A stretch of 43,442 nt of DNA. It comes from a virus. The position numbers and the translations under genes were made by a program. Shown here piece by piece: positions 15,252-22,678 of this stretch. Every line of letters begins with the position of its first letter. The stretch's first letter is position 1. Below the pieces are notes generated by a model. The model ran no database searches and had not been told where the DNA came from. It saw only the letters and a list, made by a program, of their open reading frames with translations. The DNA is taken from positions 1-43,442 of IMG/VR virus record IMGVR_UViG_3300036719_004448. One strand, 5' to 3'.

Positions 15252-15314
15252 GTGGTGGGGGTTGCAGTTAGAGGATTGGTAGGTGGTCTAATGACTCCCC
15301 CCACCACACTTTTT
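15252..15314 (+). terminator. Terminator closing the candidate ncRNA
   Basis: GTGGTGGGGG (15252-15261) pairs with CCCCCACCAC (15298-15307), followed by CTTTTTA. The loop of ~36 bases has an inner TTAGA/TCTAA stem. Confidence 0.65.
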
Positions 15315-15807
15315 ACACGAGAGGCAATAAGAACAAGTCGTGTTCCCACATCATGCCGATTGCTGAGTAGCCGGCAATATCAAGAACTGTGTCAGAAATT
15401 GGTTCGTTTTGGGCTGAGACAATTGTGCCACTCTTCGTCAAGTTCTCTAACCTGGCGAGTTTGTCGTGGACTCGAATGATGAGGCCCTGGCGGCCGTATT
15501 TAGCAATGTTGTGGTGTCCATAGTCCCGCTGCTTGCGAATCAACGTGGAAACCAGAGCATCCGGTGTGATGTCGATGTTGTTGCTTTTGCCCCATTTAAT
15601 TGCTTTTGCACCAACCTCTCGCCAGAGTGCATGAACATTTGTTTTAGTTTCAGTCGAATCAAACGCGGTGTCTCGAAAATATGACGTAGAAAGGCGTTCG
15701 AAGGACTGGCGGATACCAGCTACGACGACGAGGTTGTCTTCAACAGCCCCGAAGATACTTTTAGTTTTTTGTGCAGCGGCGTCATTCCATGAGGTAAGTG
15801 TAAGCAT
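15313..15807 (-). CDS. Nmad1/DUF1599-like protein
   Basis: 164 aa. The C-terminal half KQRDYGHHNIAKYGRQGL, IRVHDKLARLENLTKSG and EPISDTVLDIAGYSAIGM matches the conserved pattern of the DUF1599/nucleotide-modification-associated domain 1 family (KxxDYG, RxxDKxxR, DTxxDxAxY). Members are found in phages beside nucleotide-metabolism and base-modification genes; the reaction is not established to my knowledge. Faces the ncRNA terminator. Confidence 0.75.
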   Translation of the reverse strand: MLTLTSWNDAAAQKTKSIFGAVEDNLVVVAGIRQSFERLSTSYFRDTAFDSTETKTNVHALWREVGAKAIKWGKSNNIDITPDALVSTLIRKQRDYGHHNIAKYGRQGLIIRVHDKLARLENLTKSGTIVSAQNEPISDTVLDIAGYSAIGMMWEHDLFLLPLV

Positions 15808-15824
15808 CTGGTATTTCTACCACA

Positions 15825-15862
15825 AATCATCCGCCACCGTCAATTGGTATGCGATACTCCTA
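15825..15862 (+). repeat. Dispersed element copy 2 (short)
   Basis: CATCCGCCACCGTC (core 15832-15841) followed by a small hairpin GGTAT-GCG-ATAC. No GCCCCG loop. Lies between two minus-strand genes but is in the + orientation. Confidence 0.65.
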
Positions 15863-16015
15863 AACGGAGATTAATTTTTTAACTTGCTCCATTGCGACGC
15901 GCTTAGTCGAGTGACTCTTGCTGCCGCATTCCGGCGAGCCGATTATTCCAACGTGTGTCGTCACTTCGAGGCTGCACATCGGGCAGCGCCAATATTTGGT
16001 CTTGCTTTCTTTCAT
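15860..16015 (-). CDS. Small zinc-ribbon protein
   Basis: 51 aa starting MKESKTKYWRCPMCSLEV. CPMC and a later PECGS form the metal-binding knuckle; the C-terminus is basic and helical (KRVAMEQVKKLIS). TACTATAAA lies just upstream of the ATG, so translation may be nearly leaderless. Family not recognised. Confidence 0.65.
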   Translation of the reverse strand: MKESKTKYWRCPMCSLEVTTHVGIIGSPECGSKSHSTKRVAMEQVKKLISV

Positions 16016-16041
16016 GATTTTTTATAGTACACCATTGTTTA

Positions 16042-16095
16042 TTAGTTCGCTAGCACGCAAGCTAATACTACGCAGAATACGATGTAGTTAATCAT
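16042..16095 (-). CDS. 17-residue transmembrane micropeptide
   Basis: MINYIVFCVVLACVLAN; an ATG two codons upstream (16101) gives a 19-residue form. Consists almost entirely of one TM helix. GGAGGGG sits upstream, inside the end of the preceding gene, and the start overlaps its stop (TGGTAATG), so it is translationally coupled. Similar peptides occur at 31383, 32786 and 35034. Confidence 0.5.
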   Translation of the reverse strand: MINYIVFCVVLACVLAN

Positions 16096-16325
16096 TACCA
16101 TCCCCTCCAGCTTCGGCCCCAGCGAGGCGATGTTTTACGTAGGTAACGCGCGCAGCGCGGCATGATGTTCTCGATGAGCTCGGGCACCACGATGTGGACC
16201 AGCAGGTCCAGCTTTCGAATAAATTTACATGGAGAACCGATTCGCAGCCGGCTGACCGGGTATACCTTGGTAGCGCGCACCACCTGCAGTGTTTCGCGAA
16301 GGTTCATAGATTCATGAAGATGCAT
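16095..16325 (-). CDS. Small basic hypothetical protein
   Basis: 76 aa with a strong GGAGGGG before the ATG. Basic, with a hydrophobic centre (KLDLLVHIVVPELIENIM) and an Arg/Trp-rich end (KTSPRWGRSWRGW). Start overlaps the preceding gene. Family not recognised. Confidence 0.6.
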   Translation of the reverse strand: MHLHESMNLRETLQVVRATKVYPVSRLRIGSPCKFIRKLDLLVHIVVPELIENIMPRCARYLRKTSPRWGRSWRGW

Positions 16326-16665
16326 TGTCCCCTCCTGGACGTGTAATTTTCAGTAGCGCGCTTTTAACGCTGGACATGACTTGGTCTTGCACGTGCTGCG
16401 GCTGATTGGCAAACAGCTCATTTAAAACGAAGCCAAGGACCTCAGTAGCTAATACTAGTTGACTAATCAGCGTAGTGCCATGTTTTGCTATGACGTCGTC
16501 CATTTGATTCGCCGAGATAGCCAGGCGTTCATCCGGAGATAAATCAGAGATATCAACGCACATGATGTCTTCAGTGAGTGGAAAGCCGGCACCGGTCAAC
16601 TTGTCGTATATGTACACAGACTCCATCGACGCGTTTACTTTTTCTTTGTCAATCATGAGGTTCAT
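16312..16665 (-). CDS. Hypothetical protein
   Basis: 117 aa. The start codon is the CAT of element copy 3, so the element sequence GGTGGTGG lies directly before the ATG and may be used as a ribosome-binding region; Met4 is an alternative. Body is helical and acidic with a short hydrophobic stretch (LISQLVLATEVLGFVLNELF). Family not recognised. Confidence 0.65.
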   Translation of the reverse strand: MNLMIDKEKVNASMESVYIYDKLTGAGFPLTEDIMCVDISDLSPDERLAISANQMDDVIAKHGTTLISQLVLATEVLGFVLNELFANQPQHVQDQVMSSVKSALLKITRPGGDNASS

Positions 16666-16690
16666 CCACCACCGTTCGGCTAGCGATACT
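16663..16690 (+). repeat. Dispersed element copy 3 (short)
   Basis: CATCCACCACCGTTCGG, core 16667-16676, with T in place of the last C. Only the head of the element is present; its CAT is the start codon of the minus-strand gene. Confidence 0.6.
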
Positions 16691-16691
16691 T

Positions 16692-16973
16692 TTATTTTGC
16701 ATATGCGATTTCCAATTTAGCGGCCGCTCGAGGGGACAGCACGTCGAGCTCGTCGAAGCCAAGGTCTTCAGCCGCCCACTCGAGTGCGATGTCATGAAGC
16801 ATGATGAGTATCTCCTCAGGACCTGCTGCAGGATGCGCAGCCAACCAGGCGTTTACCTGTTCGTACTCCTCATCGATGATTCGTTCAAACATGTACACGC
16901 GTTCTTTCCCAGTGTCTGGCGATGCCACGTAGACACCGGTCGCGAATTCTCGCGGAAGAGTTAACGTTTTCAT
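16692..16973 (-). CDS. Hypothetical acidic protein
   Basis: 93 aa, soluble, acidic and mostly helical (DIALEWAAEDLGFDELDVLS). The start overlaps the stop of the 16970 gene (ATGA). Family not recognised. Confidence 0.7.
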   Translation of the reverse strand: MKTLTLPREFATGVYVASPDTGKERVYMFERIIDEEYEQVNAWLAAHPAAGPEEILIMLHDIALEWAAEDLGFDELDVLSPRAAAKLEIAYAK

Positions 16974-17401
16974 ATTCCGTAGTTCCCAGTCTCGACATCA
17001 ACGTCCGCGTTACCCAGCACGCGCGCAGCGCCGTCTCGATTGTCTTTGCCGTATGTTCGGGCGATTGCATCTCGTGCAACTTCAATTGCAGCCTCTCGAT
17101 TGGGTGCCGAGACAACTTCAGTGTTTGTGTACGTAAAGGTAACCGTCCACTGGGGATGACTCTTGTCCCAAGTCAAATAGACGCCGTCCGTGCGTTCTTG
17201 AATTTCATCGACATTATCTCGAATATGGCGAGAGTTAATTTTGAGAAATATTGCCTGCTCATCCGGGGAGAGTTTGCTCCAGTTCTCTGGCAAGTCTCCT
17301 TCGCAGACGGAGTAATAACGCGTAATTAAATGTGTCTCAGTGAGTTCGACACGGGCTCGGATTTCTGACTCCCCCGTGGCGGTGGTTGGTCCAATGGACA
17401 T
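16970..17401 (-). CDS. Hypothetical protein
   Basis: 143 aa with GAGGAGG before the ATG. Mixed strands and helices (THLITRYYSVCEG, VYLTWDKSHPQWTVTFTYTN). First gene of a unit driven by a TTGACA-17-TAAGGT promoter. Family not recognised. Confidence 0.75.
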   Translation of the reverse strand: MSIGPTTATGESEIRARVELTETHLITRYYSVCEGDLPENWSKLSPDEQAIFLKINSRHIRDNVDEIQERTDGVYLTWDKSHPQWTVTFTYTNTEVVSAPNREAAIEVARDAIARTYGKDNRDGAARVLGNADVDVETGNYGI

Positions 17402-17438
17402 TGCTTAAGCCTCCTCTTTGATGGCTATTAGTTTTAAT

Positions 17439-17467
17439 ACCTTACATTTAAATTAATTGTTTGTCAA
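17439..17467 (-). promoter_or_regulatory. Promoter for the 17401 operon
   Basis: TTGACA (17467-17462), 17-base AT-rich spacer, TAAGGT (17444-17439). It abuts element copy 4. Confidence 0.75.
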
Positions 17468-17468
17468 G

Positions 17469-17490
17469 TCATCCACCACCGTTCGGTTAA
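17469..17490 (+). repeat. Dispersed element copy 4 (short)
   Basis: GTCATCCACCACCGTTCGG, core 17474-17483; nearly the same head as copy 3 and + oriented among minus-strand genes. Confidence 0.6.
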
Positions 17491-17849
17491 CCAAGCGAAA
17501 TTAGAGTCTTGGATTCGAACAATTCGTTTTCGCCGCGGACCATCGACTCGAGAACCTCGAGCGCGCCTTTACGCCACTTCGAATTCGGGCCGCCGAGTAG
17601 TCGTGACGCCAGTCGCATGGACGCGTATTCGGGGATGCATACGTTGCGCCAGTTCAGCGGGCAGTCTATAAAATTGCGCGGCTGCAGTTGTTTACCAAGG
17701 CGCTTCTCTAGGCAGCCGATACAGAGCATCCCCCCGTAGCGGTCCATTCCCGCTCGTTTCCAACACGCATGGGTAACCATGTAGTACTCATTAATTTCCA
17801 TGCAGTTGACGCCGCAGTCAACGCACTCTTCTTTGTCATAGCAAGTCAT
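17487..17849 (-). CDS. Conserved actinophage-type zinc-binding protein
   Basis: 120 aa. CVDCGVNCMEINEYYMVTH, then CWKRAG, GGMLCIGCLEKRLGK and a further Cys pair suggest one or two zinc sites. I recall similar short proteins (NEYYMV...GMLCIGCLE) in many actinophages; function unknown. Start overlaps the upstream stop. Confidence 0.8.
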   Translation of the reverse strand: MTCYDKEECVDCGVNCMEINEYYMVTHACWKRAGMDRYGGMLCIGCLEKRLGKQLQPRNFIDCPLNWRNVCIPEYASMRLASRLLGGPNSKWRKGALEVLESMVRGENELFESKTLISLG

Positions 17850-18082
17850 ACTTCCCCCCAGTTGCAGCCAGCATTCTTTACTCCTCCATACTCGGGGTTT
17901 GTACAGTTAATCCATACGGGATAAAACGGACCCAAGGCTTCTAGTTTGTCCGCCATAATGAATCGGCAATGCCAACACGGCAGACCGCCGTTTCGATATC
18001 CCTGTTTAAAGAAATATGCACGGGCATAAAGAATCATGAACGCATGACAAACCTTTTCACGGGTTTCGTTATTCAGAATCAT
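17846..18082 (-). CDS. Hypothetical Cys-rich protein
   Basis: 78 aa from the ATG at 18082, chosen for the preceding GAGGACG. Contains LPCWHCRF and later single Cys residues in the C-terminal part (INCTNPE, AGCNWGE), so likely metal-binding. Overlaps genes on both sides by a few bases. Confidence 0.65.
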   Translation of the reverse strand: MILNNETREKVCHAFMILYARAYFFKQGYRNGGLPCWHCRFIMADKLEALGPFYPVWINCTNPEYGGVKNAGCNWGEV

Positions 18083-18317
18083 CTTCGTCCTCTTGTTCGT
18101 CATCAATTGCTGAATTGAATTCACCTGCAGCATAAATCAGTGTTTCCCACATCTCTTGTGCTGCGTGCATCTCTTCTTCTGAATCAAAGAACCAATCAAT
18201 TGATTTGGAAGATTCACCATCGGTAAACAAAATACTGATTCCCCATGGCATTTTTGTCCCAGGAAGCGAAATTAATTTAACCGTACGTGGTGTGCTGTTG
18301 ATTGGCGTGTTAAGCAT
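18069..18317 (-). CDS. Hypothetical protein with acidic tail
   Basis: 82 aa from ATG 18317 (GGAGGAAA upstream). N-terminal half is strand-rich (RTVKLISLPG, WGISILFTDG), then EEEMHAAQEMWETLIYAAGEF and a very acidic end. Family not recognised. Confidence 0.65.
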   Translation of the reverse strand: MLNTPINSTPRTVKLISLPGTKMPWGISILFTDGESSKSIDWFFDSEEEMHAAQEMWETLIYAAGEFNSAIDDEQEDEDDSE

Positions 18318-18504
18318 TTTCCTCCGATTCCGAATAATCCAAGATGGCAGAAATGAAATCAAGACCCTCGGTCATCATTAGATTTTCATAATCAAGCGCT
18401 GCTTGCTCTTTGGTGTAGACACCAGTTTTAACATCATCCAGAATCCCGTTCAAAACATGAACGGCGTGTTCTAGACTTTCTTTAACTTCACTGAGCGACG
18501 ACAT
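18310..18504 (-). CDS. Small acidic hypothetical protein
   Basis: 64 aa with AAGGGGGA before the ATG. Helical and acidic. Overlaps neighbours at both ends in the same operon. Confidence 0.65.
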   Translation of the reverse strand: MSSLSEVKESLEHAVHVLNGILDDVKTGVYTKEQAALDYENLMMTEGLDFISAILDYSESEENA

Positions 18505-18676
18505 TGACTTCCCCCTTAACTATGTGAATAATGATTTTGCTCATGATGTCTTGGTCGGGAAAGCGTTCTTCCATTACTTCACGATTCCCGTAGTAGTAAT
18601 CAAGAGACATAGTCTCAACAACTTCCTCTGGGTCAACCTCATCGGGGACTTCAAGACGTAGGTATAGTTCTCGCAT
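18488..18676 (-). CDS. Small acidic hypothetical protein
   Basis: 62 aa with AAGGAG 6 bases before the ATG. Begins with a strand (RELYLRLEVPDEV) and is acidic throughout. First gene after the 18735 promoter. Family not recognised. Confidence 0.7.
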   Translation of the reverse strand: MRELYLRLEVPDEVDPEEVVETMSLDYYYGNREVMEERFPDQDIMSKIIIHIVKGEVNVVAQ

Positions 18677-18710
18677 GATTCTCCTTAGTTAGATAGTTAC
18701 TGTGGGGTGC

Positions 18711-18740
18711 ACCCTACACACCACCACTATTACGTGTCAA
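18711..18740 (-). promoter_or_regulatory. Promoter for the 18676 operon
   Basis: TTGACA (18740-18735), 18-base spacer, TAGGGT (18716-18711). Confidence 0.7.
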
Positions 18741-18744
18741 GTAT

Positions 18745-18957
18745 TTATTTAGTGACTGTTGTCACGCGGTGCTTTTCCACCCACTTCTCGCCTGAGCCAT
18801 TAATCGGCTCAACAAGAAGGTCAATGTGCCCGAAACGAACCCGAGCATCAGTGATATTCACACCGACAGTAAGGTCGTCCAGAGTCATGAGCCCAGTTTT
18901 GCCAATAAGGCTTTTGGGGTTGATTTTCTCAACATCTTGCTTTGTGTATGTCTTCAT
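18745..18957 (-). CDS. Small hypothetical protein
   Basis: 70 aa, AAAGGAG before the ATG. Lysine-rich N-terminus, then a strand-rich segment (LMTLDDLTVGVNITDARVRF). Followed within 5 bases by the next promoter. Family not recognised. Confidence 0.7.
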   Translation of the reverse strand: MKTYTKQDVEKINPKSLIGKTGLMTLDDLTVGVNITDARVRFGHIDLLVEPINGSGEKWVEKHRVTTVTK

Positions 18958-19035
18958 GGTTTCTCCTTTCGGCTGTGCACAGTACAGGTGATAATCGCAA
19001 TTTGCAACTCGAAGGATTTTTCCTCGAGCGCCTGG

Positions 19036-19090
19036 TCATCCGCCACCGTCGATAAACCGGATGTCGGATGCGAGCCCCGTAAACACGCGG
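19036..19090 (+). repeat. Dispersed element copy 5
   Basis: CATCCGCCACCGTCGATAA (core 19041-19050) with GCGAGCCCCG at about 19070. Stem is poor. Sits between divergent genes. Confidence 0.7.
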
Positions 19091-19172
19091 TTTCACCGGA
19101 GAACCGGCTCGAGCTGCGGCCGGCTGCGGCGACGTCCGCCACGTAAGGCAACTTTGTATTAGCCTCTTGACT

Positions 19173-19556
19173 ATGAGAACAACAGAGAAATGGTCAAGAA
19201 ACATAAAGGCTTTGGAACTATTCGTGTCCAATAATGGTCATGCGCTCGTTCCAGCATCTGCGAAAGTGGAAGTTGATGGGGTTGTTGTGTCACTTGGCTC
19301 ATGGGTGAGTTATCTTCGCATGAAATACAGGGGTGGAAAGTTAGTGAAGGACAGACAGGCTCAACTCGAGCAGTTCCCGCGTTGGTCTTGGGGGCCGTGC
19401 AAGCCGGGGCCAACAGGCGACGCTCAGAGAGATGAAGCCATGCTTGACGCTAGAAACGCAGGTCGCTCGCTACAAAGTATTGCTGATGAATACGGTTTGT
19501 CACGGCAGAGAGTTCACCAGATACTTCGTCGCACAAGTGTTCTGACAAATGCCTAA
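19173..19556 (+). CDS. Helicase-associated-domain plus HTH protein
   Basis: 127 aa from ATG 19173 (a TTG at 19167 is in frame). Residues ~15-70 follow the helicase-associated (HA) domain pattern: LFVSNNGHALVP, VSLGSWVSYLRMKYRGGKL and LEQFPRWSWG. Residues ~95-125 hold a helix-turn-helix (GRSLQSIADEYGLSRQRVHQ) like sigma region 4. HA domains are nucleic-acid-binding modules usually found in tandem on helicases; a short HA-HTH fusion suggests a stand-alone DNA-binding protein. Confidence 0.75.
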   Translation: MRTTEKWSRNIKALELFVSNNGHALVPASAKVEVDGVVVSLGSWVSYLRMKYRGGKLVKDRQAQLEQFPRWSWGPCKPGPTGDAQRDEAMLDARNAGRSLQSIADEYGLSRQRVHQILRRTSVLTNA

Positions 19557-19803
19557 TCAGTTCCCCAAAGTCAGACCACACCCAGACCCAAATCACAAGA
19601 CGGTAAGCAGTATTCTGCTTACAACTCTTGGTGGGTTGGCGTTAGCAGGGGCTATCTATGGGCTAATGCTGTGGTGTTTGCTTTTGGTTCTTAGACAAGC
19701 AGATGTGATTACTGAAATCCTGTCGTACCGTTGGTGCGTCGTTGTAGCGTACATCTATGTAGTGTTTCGCTCTTACGACAAGCAGTTATTCTCTAACAAG
19801 TAA
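19549..19803 (+). CDS. Two-TM membrane protein
   Basis: 84 aa, start inside the end of the HA-HTH gene. Pro/His-rich N-terminus, TM1 (LLTTLGGLALAGAIYGLMLW, LLLVL) and TM2 (WCVVVAYIYVVF), short charged tail. Family not recognised. Confidence 0.65.
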   Translation: MPNQFPKVRPHPDPNHKTVSSILLTTLGGLALAGAIYGLMLWCLLLVLRQADVITEILSYRWCVVVAYIYVVFRSYDKQLFSNK

Positions 19804-19806
19804 AGT

Positions 19807-19832
19807 CATACGCCACCGTCAATAGGTAAGCA
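19807..19832 (+). repeat. Dispersed element copy 6 (short)
   Basis: CATACGCCACCGTCAATAGG, core 19811-19820; no GCCCCG part. Directly follows the stop of the + strand gene and precedes the end of a minus-strand gene. Confidence 0.65.
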
Positions 19833-19970
19833 CTAGTCAATGGGTGGGTTGAGTTTTATCAACATCTCACCAAGCGAGCGTTGTAGCGTTCCTTCTGGTT
19901 GTGCGAGTGCGTGTTCCAACTGCTGTTTCAGTTCTTTGCGTTCCTCTGGCGTGAGAGTTTGTTCAGACAT
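19833..19970 (-). CDS. Small hypothetical protein
   Basis: 45 aa: starts MSEQTLTPEERKELKQQLEH and continues as a helical, Gln/Leu-rich chain ending NPPID. AGGAG lies upstream of the ATG, inside the preceding gene. Family not recognised. Confidence 0.6.
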   Translation of the reverse strand: MSEQTLTPEERKELKQQLEHALAQPEGTLQRSLGEMLIKLNPPID

Positions 19971-20181
19971 TGACTTGTTCTCCTGTCTCATCATCAAGCC
20001 ACATTAGTTCGCCTTCGCCAACAGGCTTGTAGAAGTCCTCGTAAGTCCACTCCGTTATCAGGTCAAGCACTTCTGCGTCTGTGGCTGGCTCGCCGTTCAT
20101 CTCGCTGATTTCATTACGCACTTCGTCTGTGTCGTATTTCCAGATACGAACTACTCGTATCACCTTTGGTATGTCGCTCAT
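19963..20181 (-). CDS. Small acidic hypothetical protein
   Basis: 72 aa, strand-rich start (KVIRVVRIWKYD) then acidic helices and ELMWLDDETGEQ. Followed by an overlapping 45-aa gene. Family not recognised. Confidence 0.65.
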   Translation of the reverse strand: MSDIPKVIRVVRIWKYDTDEVRNEISEMNGEPATDAEVLDLITEWTYEDFYKPVGEGELMWLDDETGEQVNV

Positions 20182-20252
20182 TTATGCCCCTACCTATGTA
20201 TCAAGTCGTTCGCTAACTCGGCTGTAATCGCTTCCTATTGCGTGTTTTTTCG

Positions 20253-20292
20253 GGCTAGTCGGGGGAGTAAGCGTGTTTTCCCCGACTAGCCC
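20253..20292. terminator. Strong hairpin after the VWA gene
   Basis: GGGCTAGTCGGGG pairs with CCCCGACTAGCCC around a ~16-base loop. T-rich only on the 5' side, so if it terminates minus-strand transcription it does so without a U-tract. Confidence 0.6.
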
Positions 20293-20302
20293 TATCTCGG
20301 CT

Positions 20303-21901
20303 CTATCGCAAGACGAGAGTTCGGTTGGTCACTTCTTTGTATGTATTCGCCAATAGTTCGGGAATAACACTTGTGACCTTTTCACGGCGTTGGATTTTTT
20401 TCAGAAGTTCTATTGCGTCTGCTGGCGTTGGTACGACAAAGACATTTTCTTTCTGACAGAACTTGATAACTTCCATTACCAAGTCGGTACACCAAGTATC
20501 ACGCTTCCCCGTCACTCCACCATCTGAAACCCAGATGACAGGTGAAGTTGGGCGTTGCTTGCTCTTGACTGCCCAACGCAACGCTGGTAAGTCCACTTCG
20601 TTCATACCGTTCGGGCTAGGAAGTTTCTCACACATCTTGCCCTTGTTCGCTATGACATACAGGTTCGGGCGTGATGAGCGACCACCAGAGTATTGCGCTA
20701 CGAGAGCCGACGGTGCGTGAAGCACGATTTGTTTCACTTCGTCTGCCGACAAAGACATAGAGCCACTCGTATCTACGAGTACCACTCCACCTTCACCTTT
20801 CACGATACGGTCAAAGATACGACGCTCTGGGTCTGTCAGTAGGCGAGACATACGGCGTGGATTACGACCTGTCGGTGACGCAATACGCTTTTTGCCGATA
20901 GCACCAATGACATTACGCACCAATGGTGGCGTACCGATTTTTAGCGTTCCCCAACTGTCAGGTGCGCCACGATTAGGTACTGTGCCACGACCCCAACTCT
21001 GTCGTTCCTCTCGGTGATACTTGCCCGACTTGGAAATGGCTTTTAGCAACTTAGACAGTTCACTTCCGTCACCGTCATCATTTTTGCCCTCGTCGGACTT
21101 CTTGCCCTCGCCAGACTTCTCGCCCTTGCTCTCTGCGCCCTCTTTGGTCTTTTCTGGCTTTGGTGGTGGCGTTCCGATAGCACCGACCATTGTTTCTACC
21201 CACTTAGCGAGTTGCTCTGTGTAGCCGAAACCGTGTTCGGGTGCTTTACTCCCTGTGGCAGAAAGGTCTGGGATTTTTCGCCACTCTTGTTCCTCTTTGT
21301 CTGCCTTGTCGTTGCGTTCACGAATAGAGTTGTAGAACTTCACGCCGTTTTCCGTGATTTTAGAAAGAACATCTACCCACTCTGGGCGAACCTGTCCGAC
21401 ACCTGCCAGAAACGGCTCTAATCCAGCCGTGTTGCCTAGCGAGATACTCGCCAAGACTGCTGTTTGGAAGTCGTTATGCGTAGCCATTTGGATACCATTT
21501 CGCATTTCCGAACCGTCTTGTAAGTGTAGGTGTGGCTCAAAGCCAGCGTCACGCATAAGCGTATTTACTCGCAACTCCTCGCAAGCCGTAAGTGTTCGCT
21601 CGCCTGCCCACTCTCGCTTAGTCCAGATTTTTTCCCATTGTTTCGTAGTTGGTGAAACTTTGGCGTGGAACATTTCGTGCGCTCGCACATGGCGTGAGTG
21701 TTCGTCATCATAAGTTGGAACGAACATCTGACGCTCTGCTACTGCCGTCTTTGGCTCACCTGCCTGTGCGCTAGACGAGTGGATAGTCCACTTACCAGCG
21801 TTGGTGTCATTACGACGCAACATCTCTGCGTCTGGAACTACCTGAGTGGGGGTTGTGACCCCCACTACTTGATAGCCGTTATTTGTTTCGTTCTTGGACA
21901 T
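20303..21901 (-). CDS. VWA-domain protein with N-terminal HExxH metallopeptidase-like domain
   Basis: 532 aa. N-terminal part has AHEMFHAK (HExxH, H75-H79) and, 30 residues on, CEELR with a possible third ligand, like the metallopeptidase half of DUF2201-type proteins. A Lys/Glu/Ser-rich linker (~247-285) leads to a C-terminal VWA domain with MIDAS motif VLVDTSGSMS (D377) and later WVSDGG. Overlaps the stop of the AAA+ gene (TGATG). MoxR/VWA pairs act as chaperone or metal-insertion machines (CobS/CobT type); the client here is unknown. Confidence 0.85.
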   Translation of the reverse strand: MSKNETNNGYQVVGVTTPTQVVPDAEMLRRNDTNAGKWTIHSSSAQAGEPKTAVAERQMFVPTYDDEHSRHVRAHEMFHAKVSPTTKQWEKIWTKREWAGERTLTACEELRVNTLMRDAGFEPHLHLQDGSEMRNGIQMATHNDFQTAVLASISLGNTAGLEPFLAGVGQVRPEWVDVLSKITENGVKFYNSIRERNDKADKEEQEWRKIPDLSATGSKAPEHGFGYTEQLAKWVETMVGAIGTPPPKPEKTKEGAESKGEKSGEGKKSDEGKNDDGDGSELSKLLKAISKSGKYHREERQSWGRGTVPNRGAPDSWGTLKIGTPPLVRNVIGAIGKKRIASPTGRNPRRMSRLLTDPERRIFDRIVKGEGGVVLVDTSGSMSLSADEVKQIVLHAPSALVAQYSGGRSSRPNLYVIANKGKMCEKLPSPNGMNEVDLPALRWAVKSKQRPTSPVIWVSDGGVTGKRDTWCTDLVMEVIKFCQKENVFVVPTPADAIELLKKIQRREKVTSVIPELLANTYKEVTNRTLVLR

Positions 21902-22638
21902 CAGACAACCTTTTTGCCTGTGTCCACTTGGATAGCGTCAAGGAACGACTTTGCTCGGTTGCCGAACACGATTTCTGCCGACTTCTTTGCGCCTAGTGAA
22001 GTTCGCAACTTGTCGTATGCGTAGAAAGAACGCAACGAGATACGACGCTCACCAGCGTCACACATCTGACGAGCGTAGTCACGCAAGTCCTCGCTCATAC
22101 GCAAGAGTGCTTCGGGGTGTGGCTCGTTGATACGAATAGCAACGGGGAAACGGTCTTTGAGTGCCATTGGCAACTCGTTCATGTCCTCAACATTGGTAGT
22201 CATCACAACGGAGAAGCCCTCTAATGGCTTGATTACCTTGTGTGTCTGTGGGTGTTCCCATTGTGCGCTCTCTGGCGTGTCGGTAATGGCGAGAAGTGTT
22301 GCGAACACATCACCACCAGCCTTGTCTATTTCGTCAATGACCAAACGACCACCGACTTTGCCGTTGCCTTTCCACGCTTTGATACCTGCGCCTTCCAGCC
22401 ACGACCAAGAACCCGACGCTGTTGGTTGCCAGCAACCCGTCACATCTGCGTTGGTCATTTCGTCGGTACAAATAAGACGGTGTGCGCCACCATCAAGTTT
22501 GCCGTAGTTCAGACCTGCGTAGGTCTTGCCGACACCTGCTGTGCCGAACAGGATTACACGGTCTATTCCTGCTTCTAGTGCGTCTTGGACTGTCTGCCAA
22601 CACTTCGGCAGATTACTTGCTACTTTTGTCTTTGTCAT
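21901..22638 (-). CDS. MoxR/CobS-type AAA+ ATPase
   Basis: 245 aa. Walker A GTAGVGKT (32-39), Walker B LVIDEID (DEID 101-104), sensor 1 VVMTTNVED and Arg-finger region ALKDRFPV. Compact MoxR-clade length. Driven by a TTGACA-17-TACTAT promoter and co-translated with the VWA/HExxH protein, its probable partner. Confidence 0.92.
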   Translation of the reverse strand: MTKTKVASNLPKCWQTVQDALEAGIDRVILFGTAGVGKTYAGLNYGKLDGGAHRLICTDEMTNADVTGCWQPTASGSWSWLEGAGIKAWKGNGKVGGRLVIDEIDKAGGDVFATLLAITDTPESAQWEHPQTHKVIKPLEGFSVVMTTNVEDMNELPMALKDRFPVAIRINEPHPEALLRMSEDLRDYARQMCDAGERRISLRSFYAYDKLRTSLGAKKSAEIVFGNRAKSFLDAIQVDTGKKVV

Positions 22639-22678
22639 TTCGCTTACTCCTTGTAAGTGTTAGTTGGTAGGTACTGCG

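Larger units (their letters stand above)
14824..15314 (+). ncRNA. Candidate structured noncoding RNA (or origin region), about 490 nt
   Basis: Runs from a predicted transcription start after the TATATT box to a terminator. It holds a long imperfect hairpin (14951-14992), repeat element copy 1 enclosed by a 9-bp stem (GCTCTTCCG 15124-15132 with CGGAAGAGC 15192-15200), a GTGCTG/CAGCAC stem (15212-15251) with an inner AGGGG/CCCCT hairpin, and the terminator. A 24-codon ORF (14847-14921, starting MTPGWDTST) lies near the 5' end but lacks well-spaced Shine-Dalgarno. Transcription is predicted, not shown. Confidence 0.4.
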
